A DNA stretch of 20,470 nucleotides from Marinilabilia sp. UBA5340 (GTDB taxonomy: Bacteria > Bacteroidota > Bacteroidia > Bacteroidales > Marinilabiliaceae), in the NCBI GenBank assembly GCA_002411085.1, contig DHQK01000045.1, positions 1 through 20,470 of the forward strand, read 5' to 3'. Both the position numbers and the translations under genes were made by a program. The notes below the pieces were generated by a model. That model had not been told where the DNA came from and made no database searches. It worked only from the letters and a program-made list of their open reading frames with translations. Within the stretch, counting starts at the first letter, position 1. The number at the start of each line of letters is the position of its first letter. This document shows positions 14,718-20,470 of the stretch, piece after piece.

Positions 14718-15922
14718 TAATTGAGAGATTTGCCTGTAGCAGCCAGGAATATGTCCAGAGTTCTCAACTTTTCTTTTATGGCAATGAGCTTATCCAGTCG
14801 GATAAACCCGATTTTGTAATGGTACCTGGGTCCGTGGTACTCTTCTGATACCGATTTAAACTCAAAATGCTTTAGTACTTCAGGGTTGTTGTATCTCAGG
14901 TATATTTCAATAGTTCCCTCTTTAAAGTATTTGAATCCCCCGAAATAGTTGGCTTTCTTGTATTCGTAGCGGTAATGGTGGCCCAGCGCTGTAATGTCGG
15001 AAAGTACCGCAGATCCGGTTGGTTGACCGCCTGCTCCTTTTCCAAACATAAACTGTTTGTCGTAGGCTACTCCCTTGATGACCACTCCGTTAAATTCGTC
15101 TTCTACGTTGTAAATGTATTTATCGCGGGTAACAAAACGGGGCAGAACAAAAAGAGCGATCTTCTTATCACGAAGTCTTTCCACCTGGCCGACCAGCTTT
15201 ATTTTATAGCCTTTTTCGCGGGCATAATTGATATCAAATTCCGAGATGTTGGAAATTCCGTAATTGAGGACATCATCAGGAGAGACTACCACACCAAAAC
15301 TGTGCATGGTCAGTATGATTAGTTTGAAGAGGGAGTCAAACCCATCCACATCAAACGAAGGATTGCTTTCGGCAAATCCCAGTTCCTGTGCTTTTTTAAG
15401 GGCATCTGCATAACTCTGATTCTGATCAAATATTTTAGAAAGAATGTAATTGGAGGAGCCGTTGAGAATCCCTGTAACCGAAAGCAGCAGGTCATTGTCG
15501 TAATATTCTTCCAGATTTCGGATAACTGGGATACTACCACATGCCGAGGCCTCGTAAAGCAAGGATACATTGTTTTCCCTGGCCAGTGATACCATTTCAC
15601 TGAGGTTTTCGGCAAGCATCTTTTTGTTGGCCGAAACTACATTTTTACCGTTTCGAAGCGCCTTCTTTACAATATAATAGGCATCATCCGCATTGTCGAT
15701 TAGTTCCACAATGGTGTTGATGCCTGTATCTTCAAGTATCTCATCCGGTTCGTAACAAAACATTTCATCGGGGAGCGATCGTTTTACGTGTCGCTTCACA
15801 CAGATTTTCATGACCCGGGCTTCCAGCGCGGGACTTTTCTCCAACACATCGTACAACCCTTGCCCTACTACTCCAAATCCAAAGAGGCCGATGTTTAATT
15901 GTTGCCGTGACATAGCTTTCAT
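14714..15922 (-). CDS. hom: Homoserine dehydrogenase
   Basis: 402 residues. It reduces aspartate semialdehyde to homoserine with NAD(P)H, the branch point to threonine and methionine. The Rossmann motif GFGVVG is at residues 15-20. SANKKMLAENL and the catalytic-domain signature VTGILNGSSNYIL are clear, as is GFAESNPSFDVDGFDS. The C-terminal 100 residues (from about FGGFKYFKEGTIEIYLRY) do not show an obvious standard ACT sequence, although their place suggests a divergent regulatory domain. Two starts are possible: ATG at 15922 or 15913. The gene lies 92 nt downstream of metY on the same strand, with a terminator hairpin between. It may be expressed by read-through of the methionine-controlled transcript, which would make this the homoserine supply for methionine. 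Confidence 0.93.
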   Translation of the reverse strand: MKAMSRQQLNIGLFGFGVVGQGLYDVLEKSPALEARVMKICVKRHVKRSLPDEMFCYEPDEILEDTGINTIVELIDNADDAYYIVKKALRNGKNVVSANKKMLAENLSEMVSLARENNVSLLYEASACGSIPVIRNLEEYYDNDLLLSVTGILNGSSNYILSKIFDQNQSYADALKKAQELGFAESNPSFDVDGFDSLFKLIILTMHSFGVVVSPDDVLNYGISNISEFDINYAREKGYKIKLVGQVERLRDKKIALFVLPRFVTRDKYIYNVEDEFNGVVIKGVAYDKQFMFGKGAGGQPTGSAVLSDITALGHHYRYEYKKANYFGGFKYFKEGTIEIYLRYNNPEVLKHFEFKSVSEEYHGPRYHYKIGFIRLDKLIAIKEKLRTLDIFLAATGKSLNY

Positions 15923-15947
15923 TTTTTCAGGAAGTGAATTTTTTCAG

Positions 15948-15986
15948 AAAAAAGGATCCGGCTGACAGGTTTTGCCCGTCAGCCGG
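15948..15986 (-). terminator. Terminator hairpin between metY and hom
   Basis: Minus strand: a 9-bp perfect stem (15978-15986 with 15958-15966, CCGGCTGAC / GTCAGCCGG) with an 11-nt loop, followed by six T residues at 15948-15953 after a short ATCC spacer. It begins about 28 nt after the metY stop. Confidence 0.8.
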
Positions 15987-16014
15987 AAAATGATTTTCAG
16001 ACCAAAAGTAATGA

Positions 16015-17316
16015 CTATTTCTTAACTTTTTCAAATGCTGCAGTAAAGTCAGCCTTTATATCATCAATATGTTCGATACCTGCGGAAACTCTCAACAATC
16101 CGGGTTCAATGCCTGCAGCTCTTTGCTCCTCAGGAGAAAGCTGCTCGTGCGTAGTTGAGCTGGGGTGGATAATCAGTGTTTTGGCATCACCCACATTGGC
16201 CAGATGACTCACCAGTGAAAGACTGTTGATAAATTGGTCGGCCGTTTCAGCCTCTCCCTTAATCTTAAAGGTGAATACACCTCCAAAGCCGCGTTTGAGA
16301 TATTTCTTTGCCAGCTCATGGTAAGGGCTTGACTGTAGTCCCGGATATTTTACGTATTCTACCTGGGGGTGATTTTCAAGCCACTGAGCCAGCTCCAACG
16401 CATTCTGTACGGTACGTTCTACACGCAATGAAAGTGTTTCGAGTCCCTGCAACAAGAGGAATGCATTGAAAGGGCTAATCGCCGGGCCAAAGTCACGCAG
16501 GCCTTCTACTCTTGCACGGATGGCAAAAGCGATATTTCCAAAGGGCCCGTCAGCACCAAAAACATCCCAGAATTTCAATCCGTGATAGCTCTCCGAAGGT
16601 TCGGTGAAAGAAGGGAATTTGCCATTTCCCCAGTTAAAATTACCTCCGTCTACAATGACACCACCAATGGATGTTCCATGGCCGCCAATCCATTTGGTCG
16701 CAGACTCTACTACCACATTGGCCCCGTGTTCCAGTGGGCGGAAGAGGAAACCTCCTGCACCAAAGGTGTTGTCAACAATCAGCGGAATACCATGTTTGGC
16801 AGCAATTTCTCCCAGTTTTTCAAAATCCGGAATGTTGAAGCGTGGGTTTCCAATGGTTTCCACATAAATGGCCTTGGTATTCTCGTCAATTTTGGCCTCA
16901 AAAGCAGCCGGGTCGTCACTTTCAACAAATTTAACCTGAATACCCAGCCTTTTAAACTGCACCTTAAACTGATTGAAGGTTCCCCCGTAAAGGTTGGAGG
17001 TGGAGACAAAATTGTCACCAGCTTCCAGAAAGTTGGTGATGGCAATAAACTGAGCTGCCTGACCCGAACTTACGGCTACTGCTGCTACTCCGCCTTCGAG
17101 AGCTGCTATGCGCTTCTCAAACACATCGGTGGTTGGATTCATAAGGCGAGTGTAAATATTTCCGAATTCTTTCAACCCAAAAAGGTTGGCTGCATGCTCC
17201 GAGTCATTAAAAACATAAGAGCTGGTTTGGTAAATGGGCACTGCCCGCGAATTAGTGGTTGGATCCACTTCTTGTCCTGCATGTAGCTGCAGCGTTTCAA
17301 ATTTAAAATCAGACAT
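16015..17316 (-). CDS. metY: O-acetylhomoserine sulfhydrylase / aminocarboxypropyltransferase
   Basis: 433 residues, the usual length. It is a PLP enzyme of the Cys/Met metabolism family that makes homocysteine from O-acetylhomoserine and sulfide in the cytoplasm. Key stretches are SSYVFNDSEHAANLFGL near residue 32, YTRLMNPTTDVFEKRIAALEGG (cofactor phosphate and substrate region) and SSGQAAQF. The PLP lysine is Lys208 in ESATKWIGGHGTSIGG, preceded by DNTFGAGG. The length and the insert after the lysine favour MetY over cystathionine gamma-synthase. The ATG at 17316 follows an A/T-rich leader. Upstream lie a hairpin, an alternative helix and a Met/Thr-codon-rich leader peptide, so it is probably controlled by attenuation. 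hom follows downstream. Confidence 0.95.
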   Translation of the reverse strand: MSDFKFETLQLHAGQEVDPTTNSRAVPIYQTSSYVFNDSEHAANLFGLKEFGNIYTRLMNPTTDVFEKRIAALEGGVAAVAVSSGQAAQFIAITNFLEAGDNFVSTSNLYGGTFNQFKVQFKRLGIQVKFVESDDPAAFEAKIDENTKAIYVETIGNPRFNIPDFEKLGEIAAKHGIPLIVDNTFGAGGFLFRPLEHGANVVVESATKWIGGHGTSIGGVIVDGGNFNWGNGKFPSFTEPSESYHGLKFWDVFGADGPFGNIAFAIRARVEGLRDFGPAISPFNAFLLLQGLETLSLRVERTVQNALELAQWLENHPQVEYVKYPGLQSSPYHELAKKYLKRGFGGVFTFKIKGEAETADQFINSLSLVSHLANVGDAKTLIIHPSSTTHEQLSPEEQRAAGIEPGLLRVSAGIEHIDDIKADFTAAFEKVKK

Positions 17317-17347
17317 AGTTTTAAGAATTTATAGGTTAATTAAAAAT

Positions 17348-17380
17348 AAAAATTCTCTGCCGGCTGCGTTGACGCACCGG
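17348..17380 (-). terminator. Attenuator hairpin in the metY leader
   Basis: Minus strand: CCGG-TGCGT-CA-ACGCA-G-CCGG (17380 to 17360), a 9-bp stem with one bulged G. A T-rich run starts about 8 nt after the stem (TTTTT, A, TTTTT, from about 17352 downwards). It lies 44 nt before the metY start. The displaced T-run makes it a slightly atypical intrinsic terminator. Its 5' arm is inside the sequence that can instead pair with 17427-17444. Confidence 0.6.
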
Positions 17381-17444
17381 TATCTGATTTAATTTGAACT
17401 TAAAAATCGGAAATTTTGGAAAGATACAGATATGATGCGTCAAC
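17368..17444 (-). promoter_or_regulatory. Antiterminator helix of the metY attenuator
   Basis: On the minus strand GTTGACGCA (17444-17436), which starts 5 nt after the leader-peptide stop codon, is a perfect complement of TGCGTCAAC (17376-17368). A further six pairs, ATATCTG side against CAGATA side (17427-17432 with 17381-17386), extend it across an internal loop, 15 pairs in all. It covers the loop and the 5' arm of the attenuator hairpin (17360-17380), so the two structures exclude each other. A ribosome resting on the leader stop would cover the first strand; one stalled on the Met codons would leave it free. Confidence 0.65.
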
Positions 17445-17449
17445 AAGAC

Positions 17450-17563
17450 TTATGCCATGAACATAGACATTCGTCCCATCATCATACCTGTGGTGGTAGT
17501 GAAGGAAATTCCGCAGTTAAAAGTTGCGGCAACCGAAATAGTATTTTCGATGTTTTTCTTCAT
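17450..17563 (-). CDS. Met/Thr-codon-rich leader peptide of metY (attenuation)
   Basis: A 37-codon frame on the minus strand from ATG at 17563 to TAA at 17450-17452, too short for ordinary gene calling. It begins MKKNIENTISVAA and ends TTTTGMMMGRMSMFMA. Four consecutive Thr codons are followed by six Met codons within the last eleven codons. Such clustering just before a stop, followed at once by mutually exclusive helices and the methionine gene metY, is the layout of classical leader peptides (trpL, thrL, hisL). Expected action: with Met-tRNA plentiful the ribosome reaches the stop and masks 17436-17444, and the attenuator forms. With scarce Met-tRNA it stalls on the Met codons and the antiterminator forms. 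The Thr run may add threonine sensing. A promoter-like element lies about 20 nt upstream. The sequence pattern is seen directly; the mechanism is inferred. Confidence 0.8.
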   Translation of the reverse strand: MKKNIENTISVAATFNCGISFTTTTGMMMGRMSMFMA

Positions 17564-17583
17564 TCAATAAATTATCTCTTTTG

Positions 17584-17614
17584 CAAATATGGACAACTTT
17601 ATCCAAAATACAAA
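17584..17614 (-). promoter_or_regulatory. Promoter of the metY leader transcript
   Basis: Minus strand: TTTG (17614-17611), a 19-bp spacer, then CATATTTG (17591-17584), one mismatch from TAnnTTTG. The spacing is that of Bacteroidota sigma-ABfr promoters. The start would fall near 17578, about 15 nt before the leader ATG at 17563. Confidence 0.5.
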
Positions 17615-17699
17615 TAGTTGGAAGATTTTTTTTGAAAAAAACGAATGATTTCTTTTTTACTGATGTCAAAAGGATGAAAACAAATAAAAAGATAGTATT

Positions 17700-18092
17700 A
17701 TGAAAAAGGTAATTTTAACTTTAGCATTGGTTGCCGGTTTTGCTTTTGCAGCTAATAATGTAAATGCCCAAACCGGAGCTGATAACGATCAGAAGAAAGA
17801 AACGACTCAAAATGTACGTTCCGGATTTGTGGACAATAACGGCGACGGAATTTGTGACAACTATGAGGGAACCCGGCCTGGTAAGGGACTTGGCCCAGGA
17901 CATGGAAATGGCCAGGGGCGAGGACAAGGTAAGGGCCTGGGACGACGTGGCAACGGACAGGGACGTGGCGGTAACGGAAATTATGTGGACAGCAACAAGA
18001 ACGGCACCTGCGATAACCTGGAAAACGGTACCGGACGTCAGCGCCTGCGTGATGGAAGTGGAAGAGGTCAGGGAAATGCCCCCGCGAAATAG
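17700..18092 (+). CDS. Secreted Gly/Arg-rich protein with two Asp-Cys (EF-loop-like) motifs
   Basis: 130 residues. A signal peptide (residues 1-23, cleavage after VNA) sends it to the periplasm or beyond. Two similar loops, FVDNNGDGICDN (43-54) and YVDSNKNGTCDN (95-106), have the D-x-N-x-(D/N)-G-x-C-D spacing of calcium-binding EF or thrombospondin-type-3 loops, each with one Cys, so a disulfide between them is possible. Between and after them is a low-complexity segment of Gly, Arg, Asn, Gln. No enzyme domain is seen. It lies 138 nt upstream of the ECF sigma operon on the same strand. The CpxP-like protein at the end of that operon has a similar Gly/Arg/Asn/Gln-rich tail, so the proteins may be functionally linked, for example in metal or envelope stress. 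Function unknown. Confidence 0.8.
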   Translation: MKKVILTLALVAGFAFAANNVNAQTGADNDQKKETTQNVRSGFVDNNGDGICDNYEGTRPGKGLGPGHGNGQGRGQGKGLGRRGNGQGRGGNGNYVDSNKNGTCDNLENGTGRQRLRDGSGRGQGNAPAK

Positions 18093-18119
18093 TAAATGAA
18101 AATGTGTAACTTAGTTAAC

Positions 18120-18152
18120 GACATGACAGAAAAATATATTTTCTGTTATGTC
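18120..18152 (+). terminator. Strong hairpin after the secreted-protein gene
   Basis: 14-nt arms at 18120-18133 and 18139-18152 pair at 13 positions around a 5-nt loop, 27 nt after the stop. The expected T-run after the stem is missing on the plus strand, so it may be an mRNA 3'-end stabiliser rather than a terminator. Confidence 0.5.
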
Positions 18153-18163
18153 ATCAACCAGGG

Positions 18164-18205
18164 AGTGCGATCTTAAAACTGTGAAGCATATTTTTTGATC
18201 GCACT
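18164..18205 (+). other. 9-bp inverted repeat with downstream T-run upstream of sigma gene
   Basis: AGTGCGATC (18164-18172) and GATCGCACT (18197-18205) are perfect inverted repeats 24 nt apart, followed by GCTCAATTTTTT. This could be a second terminator with a large loop, or an operator or leader structure 26 nt before the sigma ATG. Confidence 0.45.
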
Positions 18206-18230
18206 GCTCAATTTTTTCCCAATATATTTC

Positions 18231-18776
18231 ATGCAGGCAACCCACACAGACAATGAACTGGTTCAGAAGGCAAAGGATGAAGACACCGGCGCCTTTTCCG
18301 TGTTGGTAGATCGTTACAGGCAAAAGGTTTTTCAAACCTGCATGGGATTTGTTCACAACACAGATGATGCCGAAGATCTGACACAGGAAATTTTTGTGAA
18401 AGCATGGAATGCCCTGAGATCTTTTGATGAACGTGCTGCTTTTTCTACCTGGCTTTACAGGATCGCAGTGAATAAGTCTATCAATCATACCCGGAAAATG
18501 AAATTGAGATCGTTTACCGGCATTAATGATGAGGTTACCGAATCGGGGTATGTTGATGAGAATGCCGAAAATAATCTGATGCGCAGCGAACAACGGGCAC
18601 AAATCAAGAGTGCCGTCAGTAAATTGAAATCCAGACAAAAAAAAGCATTTGTGCTGTTTTATTATCAGGAGTTAAGTTTAACCGAAGTTGCGGATGTTTT
18701 GGAGATGTCACCCAAGGCAACAGAAAGTCTGATATTCAGGGCAAGAAAGAAATTACAGGGATTGTTGTCCCGCTAA
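18231..18776 (+). CDS. ECF RNA polymerase sigma factor
   Basis: 181 residues from ATG at 18231; an in-frame TTG at 18195 would add 12 atypical hydrophobic residues. Region 2 (about residues 22-90) includes DAEDLTQEIFVKAWNALRSF and FSTWLYRIAVNKSINHTRK, which bind core polymerase and the -10 region. Region 4 (about 125-180) includes QKKAFVLFYYQELSLTEVADVLEMSPKATESL, the helix-turn-helix for the -35. The anti-sigma gene starts 10 nt downstream and a CpxP-like gene overlaps that, so the three form an operon. The sigma factor is presumably held by the zinc-binding anti-sigma until an envelope signal arrives. Such operons usually activate themselves. Confidence 0.93.
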   Translation: MQATHTDNELVQKAKDEDTGAFSVLVDRYRQKVFQTCMGFVHNTDDAEDLTQEIFVKAWNALRSFDERAAFSTWLYRIAVNKSINHTRKMKLRSFTGINDEVTESGYVDENAENNLMRSEQRAQIKSAVSKLKSRQKKAFVLFYYQELSLTEVADVLEMSPKATESLIFRARKKLQGLLSR

Positions 18777-18786
18777 ATATGACAAA

Positions 18787-19212
18787 ATGAATTGTAAAGA
18801 ATTTAAAAATCAACTGGCAAGTCTTGAACAGCCGGATACGTTGCCTCCGGTGATGCATGAGCATATAGGGACATGTGCTTCCTGTCGCAGTGTTTGGGAG
18901 AAAACGCAGATGCTTTTTAGCTTTGTGACTGAAGAAAAGACCCGGAAAGTTTCCTCGTTTGTTACCACCCGGATAATGGCAGAAATTGAAGATGCAGGGA
19001 GACCTTCCGGAGTTTTAGGGCGCCCTGTACTGGTGTCTGTACTTTCTGTTTTTTTGTTGTTGTTGGGATTCTTTTCTGCCAGTCTTTTTACCAATCCTCA
19101 ACCATCAGCACTGGCTGATTCTACAGAGAACATCGCCACAGATTATTTCTTCTCTGACAATCCCGGTTCGCAGTTAGAGGAAATATGGCTAAATACTTAC
19201 ACTTATGAGTAA
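18787..19212 (+). CDS. Zinc-finger (ZAS-type) membrane anti-sigma factor
   Basis: 141 residues. The N-terminal cytoplasmic domain has the anti-sigma zinc motif H26-x3-C30-x2-C33 (HIGTCASC), with Cys3 as a further possible ligand. One membrane segment follows at about residues 78-99 (VLVSVLSVFLLLLGFFSA), then a short periplasmic tail of about 40 residues rich in Ser, Thr and acidic residues. It should bind and silence the ECF sigma encoded 10 nt upstream. The tail ends in the overlap with the next gene (8 nt), a sign of translational coupling. The small periplasmic part suggests that sensing depends on a partner, probably the CpxP-like protein, as in the CnrYXH type of metal-responsive systems. 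Confidence 0.87.
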   Translation: MNCKEFKNQLASLEQPDTLPPVMHEHIGTCASCRSVWEKTQMLFSFVTEEKTRKVSSFVTTRIMAEIEDAGRPSGVLGRPVLVSVLSVFLLLLGFFSASLFTNPQPSALADSTENIATDYFFSDNPGSQLEEIWLNTYTYE

Positions 19213-19765
19213 AAAACAAATTGTTGTAGCGGTGCTTGTTCTGGTGATGGCCTTTGCCGCCGGAGTTGTTCTTTATCAATACTGGAATCCTTTTTCCGGT
19301 TCTCAGGAGGCAGAAAATGTTATCTCAGAGGCTTGTCCCGATATTCCCGGGCAGGGAGGAATGGGTGCCGGAACAGGCTTTAATCGGATGGTGAGTATTT
19401 TGGACTTATCCGAAGATCAGATTACTGTTTTTTCTAAAATTGAACGTCAATACCGTCAGCAGATGCTCTCTCTTATGGGACAACTGGATAGTGTGGATCA
19501 GCATATTCTGGAAGAAGTGAAAAGAGAAAAACCCGACAAGACAAAATTGGATGATCTGGCAGTTACTGCCGGTCAAATTCAGTATGAAATAAAAAAAGCC
19601 ACTGCCGATCATTTGCTTGAAGTAAAAAATATTTGTAATCCTGATCAACGCGCACGTTTTGATGAGGTAATATCTGAGATAAACCAATTCAGGCGCGGCC
19701 GGGGATACGGAAATGGTCAGGGATATGGTCGTGGAGGAAAAAGAAAAGGATGGAGGAACAGATAG
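19205..19765 (+). CDS. Membrane-anchored CpxP/Spy/CnrX-like periplasmic sensor protein
   Basis: 186 residues. The N-terminal membrane anchor or signal (about residues 6-25) is uncleaved or only weakly cleavable. The periplasmic part starts with a Gly-rich stretch and then LDLSEDQITVFSKIERQYRQQM (66 onward), the LTxxQ-like signature of the Spy/CpxP/heavy-metal-resistance family. Long amphipathic helices follow to about residue 160, including CNPDQRARFDEVI (a second such motif). The C-terminus is a Gly/Arg/Lys tail (GYGNGQGYGRGGKRKG). Family members are periplasmic chaperones or metal sensors that control sigma/anti-sigma pairs. It overlaps the anti-sigma gene by 8 nt. A 21-bp hairpin covers its stop codon. 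Confidence 0.85.
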   Translation: MSKKQIVVAVLVLVMAFAAGVVLYQYWNPFSGSQEAENVISEACPDIPGQGGMGAGTGFNRMVSILDLSEDQITVFSKIERQYRQQMLSLMGQLDSVDQHILEEVKREKPDKTKLDDLAVTAGQIQYEIKKATADHLLEVKNICNPDQRARFDEVISEINQFRRGRGYGNGQGYGRGGKRKGWRNR

Positions 19766-19796
19766 GCTGTTTTTATATCTGTTTCTCCATCCTTTT
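19744..19796. terminator. Long bidirectional terminator hairpin
   Basis: Arms 19744-19764 and 19776-19796 form 21 continuous pairs with a single G-U, loop 11 nt. T-rich sequence follows on the minus strand (TTTTCTTTTT). It separates the convergent sigma operon and RND gene and includes the TAG stop of the CpxP-like gene. Confidence 0.75.
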
Positions 19797-19809
19797 GGTC
19801 TGTCAGTTA

Positions 19810-20470
19810 TCAGTCCTCGTTCGTTTTTACTGATACTTTTTGTACCCGGTTACGCACTCTGATGGCCAGATTATACATTACCGGAACCATTACCAATGTC
19901 AGGAATGTTGCGGTGGTCAGACCAAATATCACCGTCCAGGCCATAGGTCCCCAGAAATCAGCATTGTCTCCCCCAAAATAGAGGTTTGGATCCAGATCTG
20001 TAAACAATCCAAAGAAATCGAAATTGGTGCCTGTAGCCAGGGGAAGCAAACCCAGCACTGTTGTAATGGCCGTTAATAGCACAGGTCTTAGCCTTGTTTT
20101 TCCGGCTTTGATGATCGAATCTATTTCTTCTTTTCTGGACAATCTTTCATTTCCGGAGAGATTAAGTTCCATCTTTTTCTCCTGACGGACGATGTCTATG
20201 TAGTCAATCAGCACAATTCCGTTGTTAACGACAATTCCGGCCAGTGAAACGATTCCAACTCCCGTCATAAGAATGATGAAATCCATACCAAAGGTTCCCA
20301 GTCCCATAAACACTCCGATGGTACTCAAAGCTACGGTGGCAAGGATAATGGCGGGTTTGGCGGCTGAATTGAACTGGGTGATCAGAATCATGGCAATGAG
20401 TGAAACGGCAATCAAAAGGGCTTTCAAAAGAAAATCTGAGGTTTCCTTTTGATCTTCCTGCTCCCCGGTC
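19810..20470 (-). CDS. RND-family efflux permease, C-terminal part (partial)
   Basis: The last 219 residues of an inner-membrane proton-driven RND pump (AcrB/HAE1-like); the frame is open to the right edge, so the start is outside the window. Typical stretches are FGMDFIILMTGVGIVSLAGIVVNNGIVLIDYID, the helix near the central proton path, then AGKTRLRPVLLTAITTVLGLLPLA, and the last membrane helices MAWTVIFGLTTATFLTLVMVPVMY. A small insert with DLDPNLYFGGDNADFWG precedes the last helices. Such pumps work with a periplasmic adaptor and an outer-membrane channel, whose genes would be upstream outside the window. Substrate class cannot be told from this part. The start-like TTG at 20427 is internal. 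Confidence 0.92.
   Translation of the reverse strand, partial: TGEQEDQKETSDFLLKALLIAVSLIAMILITQFNSAAKPAIILATVALSTIGVFMGLGTFGMDFIILMTGVGIVSLAGIVVNNGIVLIDYIDIVRQEKKMELNLSGNERLSRKEEIDSIIKAGKTRLRPVLLTAITTVLGLLPLATGTNFDFFGLFTDLDPNLYFGGDNADFWGPMAWTVIFGLTTATFLTLVMVPVMYNLAIRVRNRVQKVSVKTNED

Noticed and set aside
17317..17449. SAM riboswitch ahead of metY
   Set aside because: I could not match the conserved core of SAM-I, SAM-II or SAM-V; the helices are better explained by attenuation coupled to the leader peptide.
17432..17617. 61-residue His-rich frame on the plus strand
   Set aside because: It is the antisense of the Met-rich leader peptide; its His runs come from the complement of the ATG cluster, and it has no neighbours or start signal.
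18111..18638. 175-codon minus-strand frame opposite the sigma gene
   Set aside because: Antisense shadow of the ECF sigma factor.

Overview
The window looks like a chromosomal segment of a member of the Bacteroidota. The evidence is: -7 boxes of the TAnnTTTG type ahead of several genes, A/T-rich start regions without clear Shine-Dalgarno sequences, a moderate G+C content, and typical gene families of the phylum (SPOR lipoprotein, RmuC, ComF, GlsB-like protein, ECF sigma factor with a zinc-binding anti-sigma factor, RND permease). I cannot place it to genus from sequence alone.

Left part (1 to about 6580): an accessory region that ends at the 3' end of a tRNA with anticodon CAT (6583-6656, minus strand), the classical target of integrating elements. 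It holds a type III restriction-modification operon on the minus strand: mod, a small membrane protein gene, then res, which is cut by the window edge. It also holds a GC-rich, pseudoknot-capable structured element just upstream of a hypothetical gene, several unrecognised hypothetical genes, a decayed gene region (5403-6106), and an operator-like array of three half sites at 18-bp spacing.

Middle (6774-14717): HAD phosphatase, SPOR-domain lipoprotein, and a PhoR/PhoB-like two-component pair divergent from a PiT-type phosphate permease with a C-terminal PhoU-like region. The divergent spacer holds a Pho-box-like direct repeat. Then follow a GlsB/YeaQ-like membrane protein, RmuC and ComF, closely spaced on the plus strand.

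Right part (14714-20470): a methionine-branch cluster on the minus strand. It runs from a promoter through a 37-codon leader peptide packed with Thr and Met codons, then mutually exclusive RNA helices, metY (O-acetylhomoserine sulfhydrylase), a terminator hairpin, and homoserine dehydrogenase. I read this as ribosome-mediated transcription attenuation of methionine synthesis, and it is the most interesting thing in the window. It is followed on the plus strand by a secreted Gly-rich protein with two Asp/Cys loops and an ECF sigma / anti-sigma / CpxP-like operon. A strong hairpin then separates that operon from a convergent RND efflux permease that runs off the right edge.
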